Shown: positions 16,570-26,143 of the stretch, piece by piece | Layout of the letters: each line of letters starts with the position of its first letter | Position numbering within the stretch: the first letter of the stretch is position 1 | Source: Sinohyriopsis cumingii | Taxonomy: Eukaryota > Mollusca > Bivalvia > Unionida > Unionidae | DNA length: 64,000 nucleotides | Reading direction: 5' to 3' | Assembly (NCBI GenBank): GCA_028554795.2 | Contig: CM068827.1 | Coordinates: 72,699,809 to 72,763,808, forward strand | Translations under genes and position numbers: made by a program | Notes under the pieces: model-generated | The model's input: only the letters and a program-made list of their open reading frames with translations | The model's database searches: none | Told to the model about the DNA's origin: nothing

Positions 16570-18117
16570 TTACAACCAATGTTTTATACCAACGTGTCCA
16601 TACGGTAAGGTGAAATGATTGGGAAGTCGAACTCGTTTCTGGTACACGATTTGATAGACTTTTTCCAGGGGTCGACTGACGATGTGATGAGTGGGTAAAC
16701 GTACAATCTTGTTCGGTTGGTGAGTGGTCACTTTAAAGTTTCCATCCTCTCCCGATTGCAAGGCTTCTTTCAATACCCCAAAGTTGACCACTCGACTGGT
16801 ACGATAATTCAGAGTCAGTCCTTTCACTTTGCACGTCGTGTGCACTTCTCCTTGTTTGTCCCGGTATTCGTAGCCGTAATTTTTGGGACCGCCACTGACG
16901 AAACTTAGAATCTTGTCGTCGGGATGCTCGTCTGTCCAGGCTCCTAAACGGTCTCCTTCGATGTTAGGGTGATGTTGAATCGGGTGATGGATGTAAATGC
17001 AACTGTCCGTGTCAAAGTACAGGACGCGTTCTTCTAACAGTTCTAAAGCTTCGTACAATTTTAAGCGAGCATGGGCTGTCACGTAAGCCGCAATGATGAC
17101 ATTTCCAAAAGGGTCGTCTTGTACAAAGTCCAGATCTTCTTCGTAATTGACCAAGATCAAATTCTCTCGAACGACGTCCACGTGTTTCATGTATTTGGTT
17201 TTGTCGTGAATCATCTGGAAGTAGCGGGAAGGTTCTGTCAAATATTCCGTCTTGGGTAAACACGGTCGTTGTGCCATTTTACCCCACAAGCAATTTAACA
17301 TCACTTTGGCAAACGATCGCCTGCCTTCGTTTTTCTCGATGTGGTCTAAAGTGATGCCTTCTTGTTCGTAGTATTTCTCTTTGAATTGTATTTGGTCTTC
17401 GGGAGTGTGACACCAGGAAGGATAGCCGCTGGCTTCTTGCTTCAGTTTCAAAAAGGCATCCACGTAGTCTGCGAAAATGCCTTTCTGCGTGGGGTCACCC
17501 TTGCGGTATTGTTGTGTCTTGGGAAAGTGACAAATTTCGTACACTTCTAACAGTTGGTATCCCATGTCCAGAGCTTTGAACAATTCCACGCTGACCCAGG
17601 TTCCCGTCAAGGCACGTTCTTCCTGGCTGTGATGGCAAGGTTGGTCTTGGTTGCACGTTTCGGCACAAGTACGGCACAAGGGAAACATCAGTTTGCCTTG
17701 ACAATGGTGAGGTAAGACGGGATGGTATAGGTTCGTGGGAGGCAAAACTTTACACTTGATCAAGCCTTCGTATTGTCGAATGTTTTTCAGGTCGATGTGT
17801 TCCGTCAGCAATTGTGGGTGCCCTACAGGAAAGCGACAATATTTGCACACGTAGGGATACAGCGAACACACGTCCAAGTATTTGATTTCTTCTCCTATCT
17901 CTTCGTCGGCTTGGTACAGCAAACAGGTGGCATTGGTCCTTCCTCCGTACAAACTATCCCTCGGGTTCAGCGGGTCCATGAACTGGTAACTTTCCACGAG
18001 GCGTTTAAACTCGGGATCGGTTTTCATACGGTAATCGTACTCGTGTTCCCACATTTCCACCACTTGGTATCCTTGCTGTTCTAACTTTAGGCATCGCTGA
18101 CAAGTGTCCTGGTACAA
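16570..18117 (-). pseudogene. polB: Protein-primed PolB, C-terminal (palm) piece
   Basis: The frame is open for 515 codons. It holds the polymerase palm: motif A DVCSLYP (residues 82-88), motif B with KVMLNCLWGK, motif C YFDTDSCIYI, and a downstream FVSGGPKNYGYEY then CKVKGLTLN typical of Polinton PolB. It continues the gene begun at 20609 but is one frame off from the 18087-20201 piece, with a 31-base overlap. No independent promoter is visible before it, so it is the 3' part of a broken gene rather than a second gene. The palm acidic residues are intact. Confidence 0.92.
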
Positions 18118-20201
18118 GTCTTCATGGTTCGTTGCAAAAACTGATTTTTAGTGTCACGGTCAGGGTAACAGACGGGACATCCGTGAAATAAGCAACCGTT
18201 AAACTCGTACACGATCTTGGGGTTTTCTAAGTCCCAGCCATCGACCGAATACGTTCCGATGGTCTTTTCGCCCCCTCCGTTGCGGGCATGCTGAATCCAC
18301 TTGTCTTCCTTGTCGCACAAGTAATGTAACCAGCGCAGGGCTTTGACCGAGTATTGACGTTTGACAAAGTGGGTCGTTTGAGGGCTGATGACAGCCACGG
18401 TGTTTTCAGGCATGAATCGTTGTCGATACACTAAGGAACACGCTTTGGCAATGGTGCAAGCTTCTTTCAAAGGATCGACCCCTCCGTGTTCCATGAACAG
18501 TTCTCGAAATTTTCCACAGCAACGTCGTAAAATGTCCACGTCGGAACGACAATACTTTAACATTTCTTCCTGAAAGTCGAAAGGGTCCGAGGCGTGAATC
18601 TGGTACCAAGCGTAGAAAGCTTCTCGTTGTTCGGTACGCATGTTGTCGGGGTCGTAATAGTGAGCCTCAGGTAAATGGGGTAGAACGGCATGTTGATTGG
18701 CTTCCGTATTGAAAAAGTGTGGAAAGTACCCTTTAGCCATTTCTGTCATTCCAAACGTTTTAGGCATTCGACTCAAAGGCATGGCCAAGTAACTCATCGA
18801 ATCTTTAAACTGTACTTGTCCCACTTGCATGAAAATGATTTTGGCTCCGTTCAAAGTCACTTTAGGACGCTCGGTGCCTTGTTCCGTATAGTACCTCAAA
18901 AGAAACTGTCCATCGTATCCGGAGAAATTGTGAGCCATCACCGTGGCATGACGATGACAATCTCCGTAACGTTCGATGTCCTCTTGGCTCCACGTCTTGT
19001 CGACGGGGTCTAAGACCCATTGGGCAAAATCGGCTAGCGTGTTCTGTCCCCGAAAGATTTTTTCACGCCCTCCGGGAATCTTGCTGCAGTGAGGGCAATG
19101 ACTGAAGATAGGTTCTTGAATGCACTTCTCGCACGCTCGATGAGCCACGCAGAAATTAGGAATGTGAATGCCGGTTTCTTGCATGCATTCGAAATCGAAA
19201 AAGATGAAATTGCCTTTCTTCTTGTGACCGTCCTCTTTCTCTGGTGGGGGTTGGTATTTTTGCACGTAACATTGGTGTTCCAAGTCCACGATGTGGTGAC
19301 AAATGTGACATTTTTTCTTTCCTGAACATACGTGTGCCTTGGTATTATTGGTACGTATGACTTGTTCACACGTAGAGCACAATCTCAGCAGTTGACAAGC
19401 GCATTTCTTCTGTGAACCTTGCGTTTTCAGATGTTGTTGGTAACAGGTAGGGCTGACAAACGTGCGCAGACAAGTTGAACAAGGCACTGGTTCTTCGCTC
19501 AGACAGGGTGAAGAGGCCAAACATCCTGAGCATTTCGATCCACAATGCTTGTGTTGCTCTCGATTATTATAACCATGGTCACATTTCTCACAGTAATAAC
19601 CGTATCCCAGGAATCCGGTGATACTGGTAATGGTATCGAAATGGTCATCGTGATGATAAACGTGAATGTATTTTCCGTCCTTAAAATCTTGCCCTCGAAA
19701 CAACATAGGCCCTCGCACTTCTTGAGGGTGCACTTTCAAGGTGTATCGTGGAGCTAGGGCATCTTGCAATTTTTGCATCTCAGGAATGCCACAGGGTGTG
19801 TCTTTGGACAGGCCAGCTTGTTGCAACAGGAGTTCTGCTTCGTTTCGTTGTTTGGCTCGGTCGGATTGTTGAATAGTTTTCCAGGTTCTTTTCCATTCTA
19901 CCGTGTCGTTCTTGTTGGCATAGGTTCGTCCCACCACGATGGTACGGGCTAAACACATCTGGTCATGAGGATTGTGAATTTGGACAAGGCTACGCTTAAT
20001 GCTGCGAAGGTCGTTCACCAATAACATCTTTTTGCGTCCGGTCCCTTGAGGAGGAGAGACGTGGGTCATGTCCAATGTGGCTTTTCCATCGGTGATGTCA
20101 AACTGGTCATTAGATTGTTGCACGTGTTGAATCTTGTCCATGACTTTGGAAGCGGTCAATTCTGCAGGGGTGCTAAACTCGATCCAAACAGGGGATTTCA
20201 A
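18087..20201 (-). pseudogene. polB: Protein-primed PolB, exonuclease piece
   Basis: An open stretch of ~700 codons between an in-frame TAA (20211-20213) and a frame change near 18,100. Contents in order: several CxxC zinc-finger-like pairs (~204-311), Exo I FFDFEC (~334-339), Exo II AHNFSGYD (~423-430), Exo III YCRSDVD (~550-556), then FNGCLFHGCPVCY near the end. This is the proofreading domain and the start of the polymerase domain of a family B enzyme. Its first codon in the open frame is not ATG, which supports it being an internal part of one gene spanning 16570-20609. Confidence 0.92.
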
Positions 20202-20210
20202 ACCGTCGTG

Positions 20211-20609
20211 TTATATGGAAAGTCTCAAGCGATCGCCTTCTTTGGGTTGACATTGTTGCTTGAGTGAAGTGAGCAAAGAATCCCACACCCCAGTGATAAA
20301 CACTTCTGCTTTCTCTAACGGCACTTCAGCCTTGAAATCTTTAAACTTCACTGTGTATTTGTAAGCCGTAGTTCTAAATTTTCTAGAGGAGCGCTTTTCC
20401 GTCTCTCGAATGGAATAGTATTTTTCAGGGTTGACTAAGGGTGGTGAACTTGGTTTAGAGGGTTCTGATTCTGGTTCACTCATGTCCTCTTCAAAATCAC
20501 TGGCATGAATTTGTGCCAAGATTTCAGCCCTGGTACGAGGCGATAGATCACGTTTCTGCCTCTTACTTTCTTCTTCTTCTTTCTTCTCGAATGAATTAGA
20601 TCGTTTCAT
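20211..20609 (-). pseudogene. polB: Protein-primed PolB, N-terminal piece
   Basis: 132 codons from a proper ATG at 20609, 48 bases after a TATA box. A basic, nuclear-signal-like start (KRSNSFEKKEEEESKRQKRD) is followed by an acidic linker and YKYTVKFKDFKAEVPLEKAE. It stops at TAA 20211-20213, but sense continues in the same frame directly after it, into the exonuclease piece. The TAA is therefore a premature stop within the polymerase gene. With the frame change near 18,100 the polymerase carries two lesions. Confidence 0.8.
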
Positions 20610-20656
20610 CTTGAAAGCAAAAAGTCAAATGTCTCAAGTTCAAACACCATGAGCTA

Positions 20657-20689
20657 CTTTATAGTCATAGCAGACCAGCGTATATAAAA
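20657..20689. promoter_or_regulatory. Divergent core promoter: two opposed TATA boxes
   Basis: CTATAAAG on the minus strand (20657-20664) faces the polymerase ATG at 20609. TATATAAAAG on the plus strand (20681-20690) faces the zinc-knuckle ATG at 20744. The two boxes are only ~16 bases apart, so both genes share one short control region. Confidence 0.7.
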
Positions 20690-20743
20690 GGGTGTGTGTC
20701 TTGTCCTTTCACTATTCATTTCACTCTCAAGCCGAGCACAACG

Positions 20744-21216
20744 ATGGAAGAGACTACCCAGATGGAACGTTTCGTCAGAGCTTTGCGAGGGGTCATTAGA
20801 AAATTCTCTTCAGACCAGCCTACGGACTACTCTCCTTCCTTTCGAGATAAAAGTCAAGATACTTGCTATATCTGTCAGAAGAAAGGGCATTGGTCTTCAG
20901 AGTGTCCAGACCGTGAAAAAAGAACAAAAACAGGGACTAAAAAGACAAAAGTCAAGATACCTGTTATTATTGTAAAGAAAAAGGACATTGGTCTCCAGAT
21001 TGCCCAAAAAAGAAACAAGAGGAGTCAGAAGAAAAGAGGGATTCTTCAGAAGAAGAGAGGGATTCTTCGGAAGAAAAGAGGGATTCTTCAGAAGAAGAAG
21101 AGGAAGAAAAAAGACAATTCTATTTACAAGAGGCAAAGAAACAGGAGAAGAAGAAAAGAAGAAGGGAAGAAAATGAGGAAAAGACGGTGAAGAAATTTAA
21201 AAAACAGAGAGACTAA
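20744..21216 (+). CDS. Zinc-knuckle (CCHC) protein, frame-broken
   Basis: The ATG at 20744 follows a strong TATA box; an earlier in-frame ATG at 20696 would precede the expected cap site. The first frame gives a helical start (MEETTQMERFVRALRGVIRK) and one zinc knuckle CYICQKKGHWSSEC. A duplicated ~60-bp segment then encodes a second knuckle (CYYCKEKGHWSPDC), but in another frame, followed by RDSSEE repeats, a charged helix and a stop at 21214-21216. The first frame runs on to 21190 as Lys/Arg-rich sequence. A frame change between the knuckles (~20,900-20,950, in A runs) is likely. CCHC knuckles bind single-stranded nucleic acid. AATAAA is at 21306-21311. Confidence 0.75.
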
Positions 21217-21305
21217 AGAAGGAGAAAGAAGAAGAAGTCAATGAACTTTTAATTAAAGTGTTGTGCTGTGAATTGTGAATTGGATTGTAAAAAAATGGAG
21301 AAAAG

Positions 21306-21311
21306 AATAAA
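21306..21311 (+). terminator. PolyA signal AATAAA
   Basis: AGAATAAATG, 90 bases after the zinc-knuckle gene stop. This gene uses an ordinary polyA signal, unlike the neighbouring right-end genes. Confidence 0.6.
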
Positions 21312-21475
21312 TGAATGATATAAGGTAAGAGTCTTTGAGTTTTGATTTTAAAATAAGAACGTACACTCACGCACTCATACACAGACACGTACTATAAAGG
21401 TAAAATGGGTGGGTTTTTTTATTTTTTTGAGTTATTGGCAAATTGAAATTGTATTTCTTTTCGAGAAATGTGGGT

Positions 21476-21491
21476 GGCCCTGAAAAGGGCC
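21476..21491 (-). terminator. Histone-type 3' stem-loop after right-end minus gene
   Basis: Minus strand: AAAAA, then GGCCCTTTTCAGGGCC, then ACCCACA, then CTCGAAAAGAAATAC. It is the closest of the five to the histone arrangement, including the ACCCA flank. The stop codon of 21520-22098 is 28 bases upstream. An AATAAA (21418-21423) follows further on. Confidence 0.8.
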
Positions 21492-21519
21492 TTTTTCTCT
21501 TTATGGTGTAGGGGTGAGT

Positions 21520-22098
21520 TTAAGCAATCAACTTTAACTGCCTTATGCCTTTGCCACGGCCAAGGCCTACTTCTGAACTGCGTAATGTTGATGATGATTG
21601 GGTTGAAATCACTAAGTGTGGTACGGTAGGCTTAGTCACAGGGTTGACGTGTTTAGCTCGGGAAGGTCGTATTCTCTTCGGTCGTGATAAAGAAGTCTGA
21701 TACATTTGTTTCAGACTTCTTAACTCCGCTAAAATGTCCAACAGTACCGTGACCGTTTGATTTTCACCCTCTTGTTTCTTTGCTGCTACTACTTCTTCTT
21801 GCTGTTGCTGCTGTTGTTTTTTTCTTACCTCTTCTTCTTGCTGATGTTGCTGTAGGAGAAAAACTTGTTCCGCTTCCTTTTGTCGTTGTATAAATTTCTC
21901 CAATTCTTCTTTCTGTCTCTGTCTAAAATTCTCCACTTGCGGTAATGAAGAAGGTAACGAAGGTTCCGGAACAAATTCTTGCGAGGAGAGAAAATCCACA
22001 AAATCCCAATTCACCTCTTCTGAAAGTAAGTCCGAGTTCCCTTGGGCGGTCTCCGCTGCTGGTGCACCCCATTGGATCGTTTTCTGAGTTTCCGTCAT
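21520..22098 (-). CDS. Right-end Gln-rich coiled-coil protein
   Basis: 192 residues, ATG at 22098. An acidic N-terminus (SEEVNWDFVDFLSSQEFVPE) could be an activation-type segment. It is followed by a long Gln/Glu/Lys coiled coil (FRQRQKEELEKFIQRQKEAE ... QQHQQEEEVRKKQQQQQQEE), a second helix (VLLDILAELRSLKQMY) and a basic Ser/Thr tail ending GLGRGKGIRQLKLIA. A bZIP-like or DNA-binding regulator would fit acidic-coil-basic order, but no bZIP consensus is present. It ends with a histone-type hairpin and is divergent from the 22318-22554 gene across a CRE-containing region. Confidence 0.75.
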   Translation of the reverse strand: MTETQKTIQWGAPAAETAQGNSDLLSEEVNWDFVDFLSSQEFVPEPSLPSSLPQVENFRQRQKEELEKFIQRQKEAEQVFLLQQHQQEEEVRKKQQQQQQEEVVAAKKQEGENQTVTVLLDILAELRSLKQMYQTSLSRPKRIRPSRAKHVNPVTKPTVPHLVISTQSSSTLRSSEVGLGRGKGIRQLKLIA

Positions 22099-22317
22099 GT
22101 TGAATCACTGTCGCATAGATTGACTGCACACAAGCGCTAGCAGATCTATATTGACTACGTGACGTCACAGACTGCTCTCTTCGGATTGGATGAGGGCTGA
22201 CTGAATTTTGTAACGCGTGTTCGGATTGGTGAATGAACTCAATCCGTTTCAATCCTTCCTGTACCTATAAATAAGCGCCGTTCAATGCATTGATTCACCT
22301 GTTCTCGTCGCTTCAAG
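22099..22317. promoter_or_regulatory. Divergent control region with CRE and CCAAT boxes
   Basis: Lies between the two right-end genes. It has a perfect CRE palindrome TGACGTCA (22160-22167), two TTCGGATTGG repeats (22180-22189 and 22220-22229; CCAAT boxes on the minus strand), CTATAAATA (22265-22273) for the plus gene and ATATAGATC on the minus side. CCAAT and CRE sites are known cell-cycle and histone-gene promoter elements; the link is inference. Confidence 0.6.
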
Positions 22318-22554
22318 ATGTGGACCACAGTTGAGTCATCCACCCTTGTGTCTTCCATGATGTTTCGGACAGACTTGCTCATGTATGTCCGATCCAAGTG
22401 GACCGTTGTCCACAGGACAAACACCAGCCTGTGGATACGTAGGATCTACGTTGAAAGACAAGGATGCCTGAAAAGAGTGCTGGTTTACGGGCCAACAGTG
22501 AGACGCAGCCTAAGGACAAGAAGAAGACCAATACGGTGCCCTTTATGTTTATGA
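22318..22554 (+). CDS. Right-end small basic protein
   Basis: 78 residues, ATG at 22318, about 45 bases after a TATA box. Rich in Arg, Val, Ser and Thr (SKWTVVHRTNTSLWIRRIYV, RRSLRTRRRPIRCPLCL), with a terminal CPLC. No family recognised. It is the only outward-facing gene at the right end, and its stop lies 21 bases before the hairpin inside the right terminal repeat. This mirrors gene A at the left end. The promoter and 3' signal are the main support for it being real. Confidence 0.62.
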   Translation: MWTTVESSTLVSSMMFRTDLLMYVRSKWTVVHRTNTSLWIRRIYVERQGCLKRVLVYGPTVRRSLRTRRRPIRCPLCL

Positions 22555-22566
22555 ATACATTAACAT

Positions 22567-22921
22567 AAACCCAAAGGCCCTTTTCAGGGCCAGCCATATT
22601 TCTCGAAAAGAGATAGCCTTTGAATTGCCTACCCCTTTCTTATATTTTTTTTTTAAAAAAAATCCCATGTTCCATTTCCCTTGACGCTATACAATCCCAC
22701 CCTGTTTAAATTCCTTTGACGCTATACAGTCCCACGATTTTTCTCCATGTTAATTTCCCTTGACGCTATATGTTCCCACGATTTTTCTCCATGTTAATTT
22801 CCCTTGACGCTATATGTTCCCACGATTTTTCTCCATGTTAAATTTCCCTTGACGCTATATGTTCCCAAGGGTATTTTTAATGATAAGTCCCATTGACGCT
22901 ATAATATTCCCCTTCACTACT
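22567..22921 (-). repeat. Right terminal inverted repeat
   Basis: 355 bp, inverse of 2377-2771. It has six ~40-bp TATAGCGTCAAGGGAAAT units (on the minus strand) instead of seven. Apart from the missing unit and small changes in the T/A tract the two repeats are almost identical, which suggests recent insertion or ongoing gene conversion. Confidence 0.95.
22576..22591 (+). terminator. Histone-type 3' stem-loop in right TIR
   Basis: Plus strand: CCCAAA, GGCCCTTTTCAGGGCC, AGCCA, then CTCGAAAAGAGATAGCC. It is 21 bases after the stop of the 22318-22554 gene. Confidence 0.72.
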
Positions 22922-22927
22922 GATGTA
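22922..22927 (+). repeat. Target site duplication, right (GATGTA)
   Basis: Perfect copy of 2371-2376, directly after the last base of the right terminal repeat. Confidence 0.93.
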
Positions 22928-23871
22928 ATTGTTTTCTGTTAGAAGAATTTACACACACACATAATTAAAAAAATTCTAAATGATATTTCGGCTACTCACA
23001 GCTCAGATTGTTGTCGCATCCATCCCCCTGCATAAACATCTTCACTTGTTTGTGACTTTATCATTATTTTATCCTGTTTAAAATATTAGTTAATATTGCC
23101 ATGACACTAAAAATATCAGCACAATACAAAAATGCAAAAAAGCAAAACAAACATAAATAAAACGTATATACAGTCCTATGTTTAACTTCCACAGGAAATA
23201 TAAGAGAAAAATAAATATTTCATGTAAACCGACATTTATAAAAACAATATTTTTAGATGAATTAGCCTAAAAGAAAATTATCATACAGTTAGGCATTTAT
23301 AAGGAACAAATACCTGGATTGTCTCGTTACATTGTTCTTATAGATTTATTTGCCAATCCCTTTTGTTTTTCACTTTCACATGAATAAAACATGAATAAAA
23401 ACAAGCGTTTCACACAATTTGGCTTTTGGATTGGACATACGCTCATAATTGCAAATTCTGAGGAATTAAAACTAAATTCTGGATTGGCCGAGGTAGCTTT
23501 ATTTATACCACATACAAGTGTAAATTATGCCTCAAGAACAGTCTGCTTATATTCCCTAGTGACTGTTTAAAGAATTACCCCTCAAAAACATTCCATGACT
23601 AGATCTATATTCAATATATACACTGTACAAAAATGCTCACCTTTTGGTAAATTGTTTTTGCAGGCAATACAATAAGTTGTTTGAACAAAAACCATGAAAA
23701 GGATTATATTTGTTTTTGCTTATTTGTTATTTCTGATGGTTTGACCTTAACAAAACTTGCATATTTATGAATTGAGATGAAATTTTAAATTTTGCCTGTT
23801 ATTCCTAATATATGTGCCTTGGAACCATGTGTAAGGTAACTTCCATAATTTAAATGACTTAATCACTCAGC

Positions 23872-23905
<34 letters not shown>

Positions 23906-24180
23906 GGAGAGAGAGAAGTTAGTTTCATCACAGAATAACAGAAACCACTAGCCAAGTTTTGACTGCAGTCGTAAGATATCTGAGCAGAAAGTAACAGCTA
24001 CTTTATAAGTATGCAAGTCATTTTAATGTGAGGTATAGGCCCCCAAGTATTATTCCTCAGAGAAGACACTAGACTGGGTTTCAGAAATTGAAGCCACACA
24101 AGTACCAGTTTGTTACTTTGTGAAAAATGGGATTATTATGAGAAAATGGAGACCACCTGATGTACCTGGTGGTGATGAGG
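22928..24180. other. AT-rich host DNA
   Basis: No coding signal. A (GA)n run lies at 23873-23916. Confidence 0.5.
23873..23916. repeat. (GA)n microsatellite
   Basis: GA repeat with a few A and G interruptions. Confidence 0.9.
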
Positions 24181-24184
24181 TTCA

Positions 24185-24760
24185 GTGAGCAATCAAAGTG
24201 TTGTTCCTAAGTCATATAGACAGGAAATTAATAGTCTAGCCCATGAAACTCTTTATGCTGGTCATTTAGGTGTCCATAAGGCTTATCACAAGATCTTGAA
24301 TCATTGTATTGGCCAAAAATGAAAAGTAATGTTTATAAGTACTGTAGATCTTGTCACACTTGTCAATTGGTAGGAAATCCCAATCAGACGATACCTAAGG
24401 CACATCTTCAACCTATTCCTGCATTTGACCATTTGACGAACCATTTAGCAGAAAAATGTTTAACTGTCGGTTCCTTACATAATACCAAGTCAATCAACCA
24501 GTACTTATTGACTATAATGTGTGCTTCCACAAGATTTCCATAGGCTGTTCCTTTTTAGAATATTAAAGCAAAAACTGTTATAACATTTTTTGGATTTTTT
24601 TAAAACATTTTGTATGCCTCCCCAGATCAGCCCAATCTGATCAGTTCAAATTTTATGTTTGATTATTTCCAACAACTTATGCATGAATTAGACATCTAAC
24701 AGTTTAATTGTTCTGCCTATCACCCTGAAAGTCACGGAGCTACCACAAGACTGTACGATA
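24185..24760 (+). pseudogene. Ty3/gypsy-type integrase remnant
   Basis: Broken frames read as the zinc-binding head and core of an LTR-retroelement integrase: YWPKMKSNVYKYCRSCHTCQ (the CxxC of the HHCC finger), then NQYLLTIMCASTRFP (start of the rve core) and, after several stops, SAYHPESHGA. Stops and deletions show it is an old fossil. No LTRs were recognised nearby. Confidence 0.75.
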
Positions 24761-24779
24761 ACACTCTCACCTAACCAGG

Positions 24780-26130
24780 ATGCATGTATACAATTATATT
24801 GAATCAAACCTAAAGAAAGACAGTGATCAGTGAAATTCTGCATTGTATAATTATCGAGTAAGATCAGGAGAGTTTTTTTCCCCCATGTTGGTAATTATCA
24901 ACAAATAAAGGACCCCATGACTACCCTAAAACAGCAAAAGACTGTCCCAAAACACTGTCAACTATCCAGGAAACATGTAGGCTATTAAATAAAATCAAAC
25001 CAAACAAAAAGACAGTGATCAGTAAAATTATACACTGTATAATTATCGAGTAAGATCAGTATAGCTTGTCCCTTGTTGATACTTGCTGAAGGAAAGATCT
25101 TAAGACTGTCCCAAAACACGCTCATCGACCCAGGATACATGTATAAAATTACAAGAACTTAATGAAACATGCAAGTGTTGGTACACACACACACACACAC
25201 ACACACTCTCTCTCTCTCTCTCTCTCTTTGATCATAGATAATTCTAACTATACTGGTTTTATATGACAAAGATTGGCACACTTATTAAGTCGGAATCATG
25301 AGTCACTACATTAATATTTCAAAAATTCTTTTAAAGTTGTTTTTATAAATCTTTAATGTTACAAAGTGCAGATGATAAATTATAACCTATGGGTGTCATA
25401 TATATATTTTTAAAATTCTTGAACCAATTTATTATTTTAAATTGGTTTGACAATGGTAAGAATTACAATAAATAAAAGTAAAATCTCCTGTAACATTATG
25501 TCTTTTTTCTCTGATTATTTTCACTTTTAGAGACAAAAGTCTAAAAGGATGCAAACCAGTTTTAAGTTTTTAAAAAAACAACATACATTGAAAGGTTGAG
25601 GTTCTTAACATTAACAGTGCAAATTAAGTATTGGAAAACAATCGTACACTAATCATAAGTAAACATTTTTATCATGATACGAACATGATCTTCCACAATT
25701 TGATTATTTCAGCTTTAGTAACAAAATATGTTCCAACGAAGATAATAATAAATCTTAGGAATTTGGTAGTGTTATTTTACCTATAAACTTTTTTTTTTAT
25801 GTGCTGTTGATGTTGCTCTGAAATATATTATATTTCGCCGTAGCTTATGTACATTAGTATCACAGGAAAAGATAGACGTCTGTGAGGTGCGTCAAAATAG
25901 GTGACGTACAATACGATCCTTACAACCAGCGGTCGTATGATGAAAGCTCGTTAAGAAGAGTATGAGGGAATACATCATTGTCATTTTGATCCGCACTTTG
26001 CTAAAATAACTAATGTTTCCAAAGTATTGAGAGATTACTAAGAAGTAGATTTCTTAAAAGGAGAAAGTAAATACTTAAGTGCATAAAAACGGGGGTTGAA
26101 GAAAATGGACCACACTGCTGTAGTGCGTTT
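24780..26130. other. AT-rich host DNA with short internal repeats
   Basis: Contains a diverged ~180-bp direct repeat around 24,770-25,140 (CAGTGATCAGT...AAAT and TATAATTATCGAGTAAGATCAG occur twice) and a (CA)n(CT)n run at 25184-25227. No gene seen. Confidence 0.5.
25184..25227. repeat. (CA)n(CT)n microsatellite
   Basis: CA run passing directly into a CT run. Confidence 0.9.
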
Positions 26131-26143
26131 TTGTTTTCGTAAG

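Larger units (their letters stand above)
2377..22921 (-). mobile_element. Complete Polinton/Maverick (adintovirus-like) element
   Basis: A 20,545-bp unit starts AGTAGTGAAGGGG and ends with its inverse, CCCCTTCACTACT. It has long terminal inverted repeats and a perfect 6-bp target duplication. It encodes the hallmark Polinton set: protein-primed PolB, retroviral-type integrase with chromodomain, adenain-like protease, packaging ATPase, double-jelly-roll major capsid and penton-like proteins. Accessory genes (two BIR proteins, F-box-like paralogs, SPKK protein, zinc-knuckle protein, terminal coiled-coil genes) fill the rest. The presence of a full virion module means the ancestor was probably able to form particles. 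Several frame breaks, described with each gene, suggest that this copy as assembled is not autonomous. Orientation is given as minus because most genes read that way. Confidence 0.97.

Noticed and set aside
16570..18117. Separate second polymerase gene
   Set aside because: It contains only the palm half, lacks its own promoter signals and continues the sense of 18087-20201 one frame away; it is the 3' part of one broken gene.
18087..18117. Programmed ribosomal frameshift in PolB
   Set aside because: The overlap shows no clear slippery heptamer plus pseudoknot, and the same gene also has an in-frame stop; an indel is simpler.
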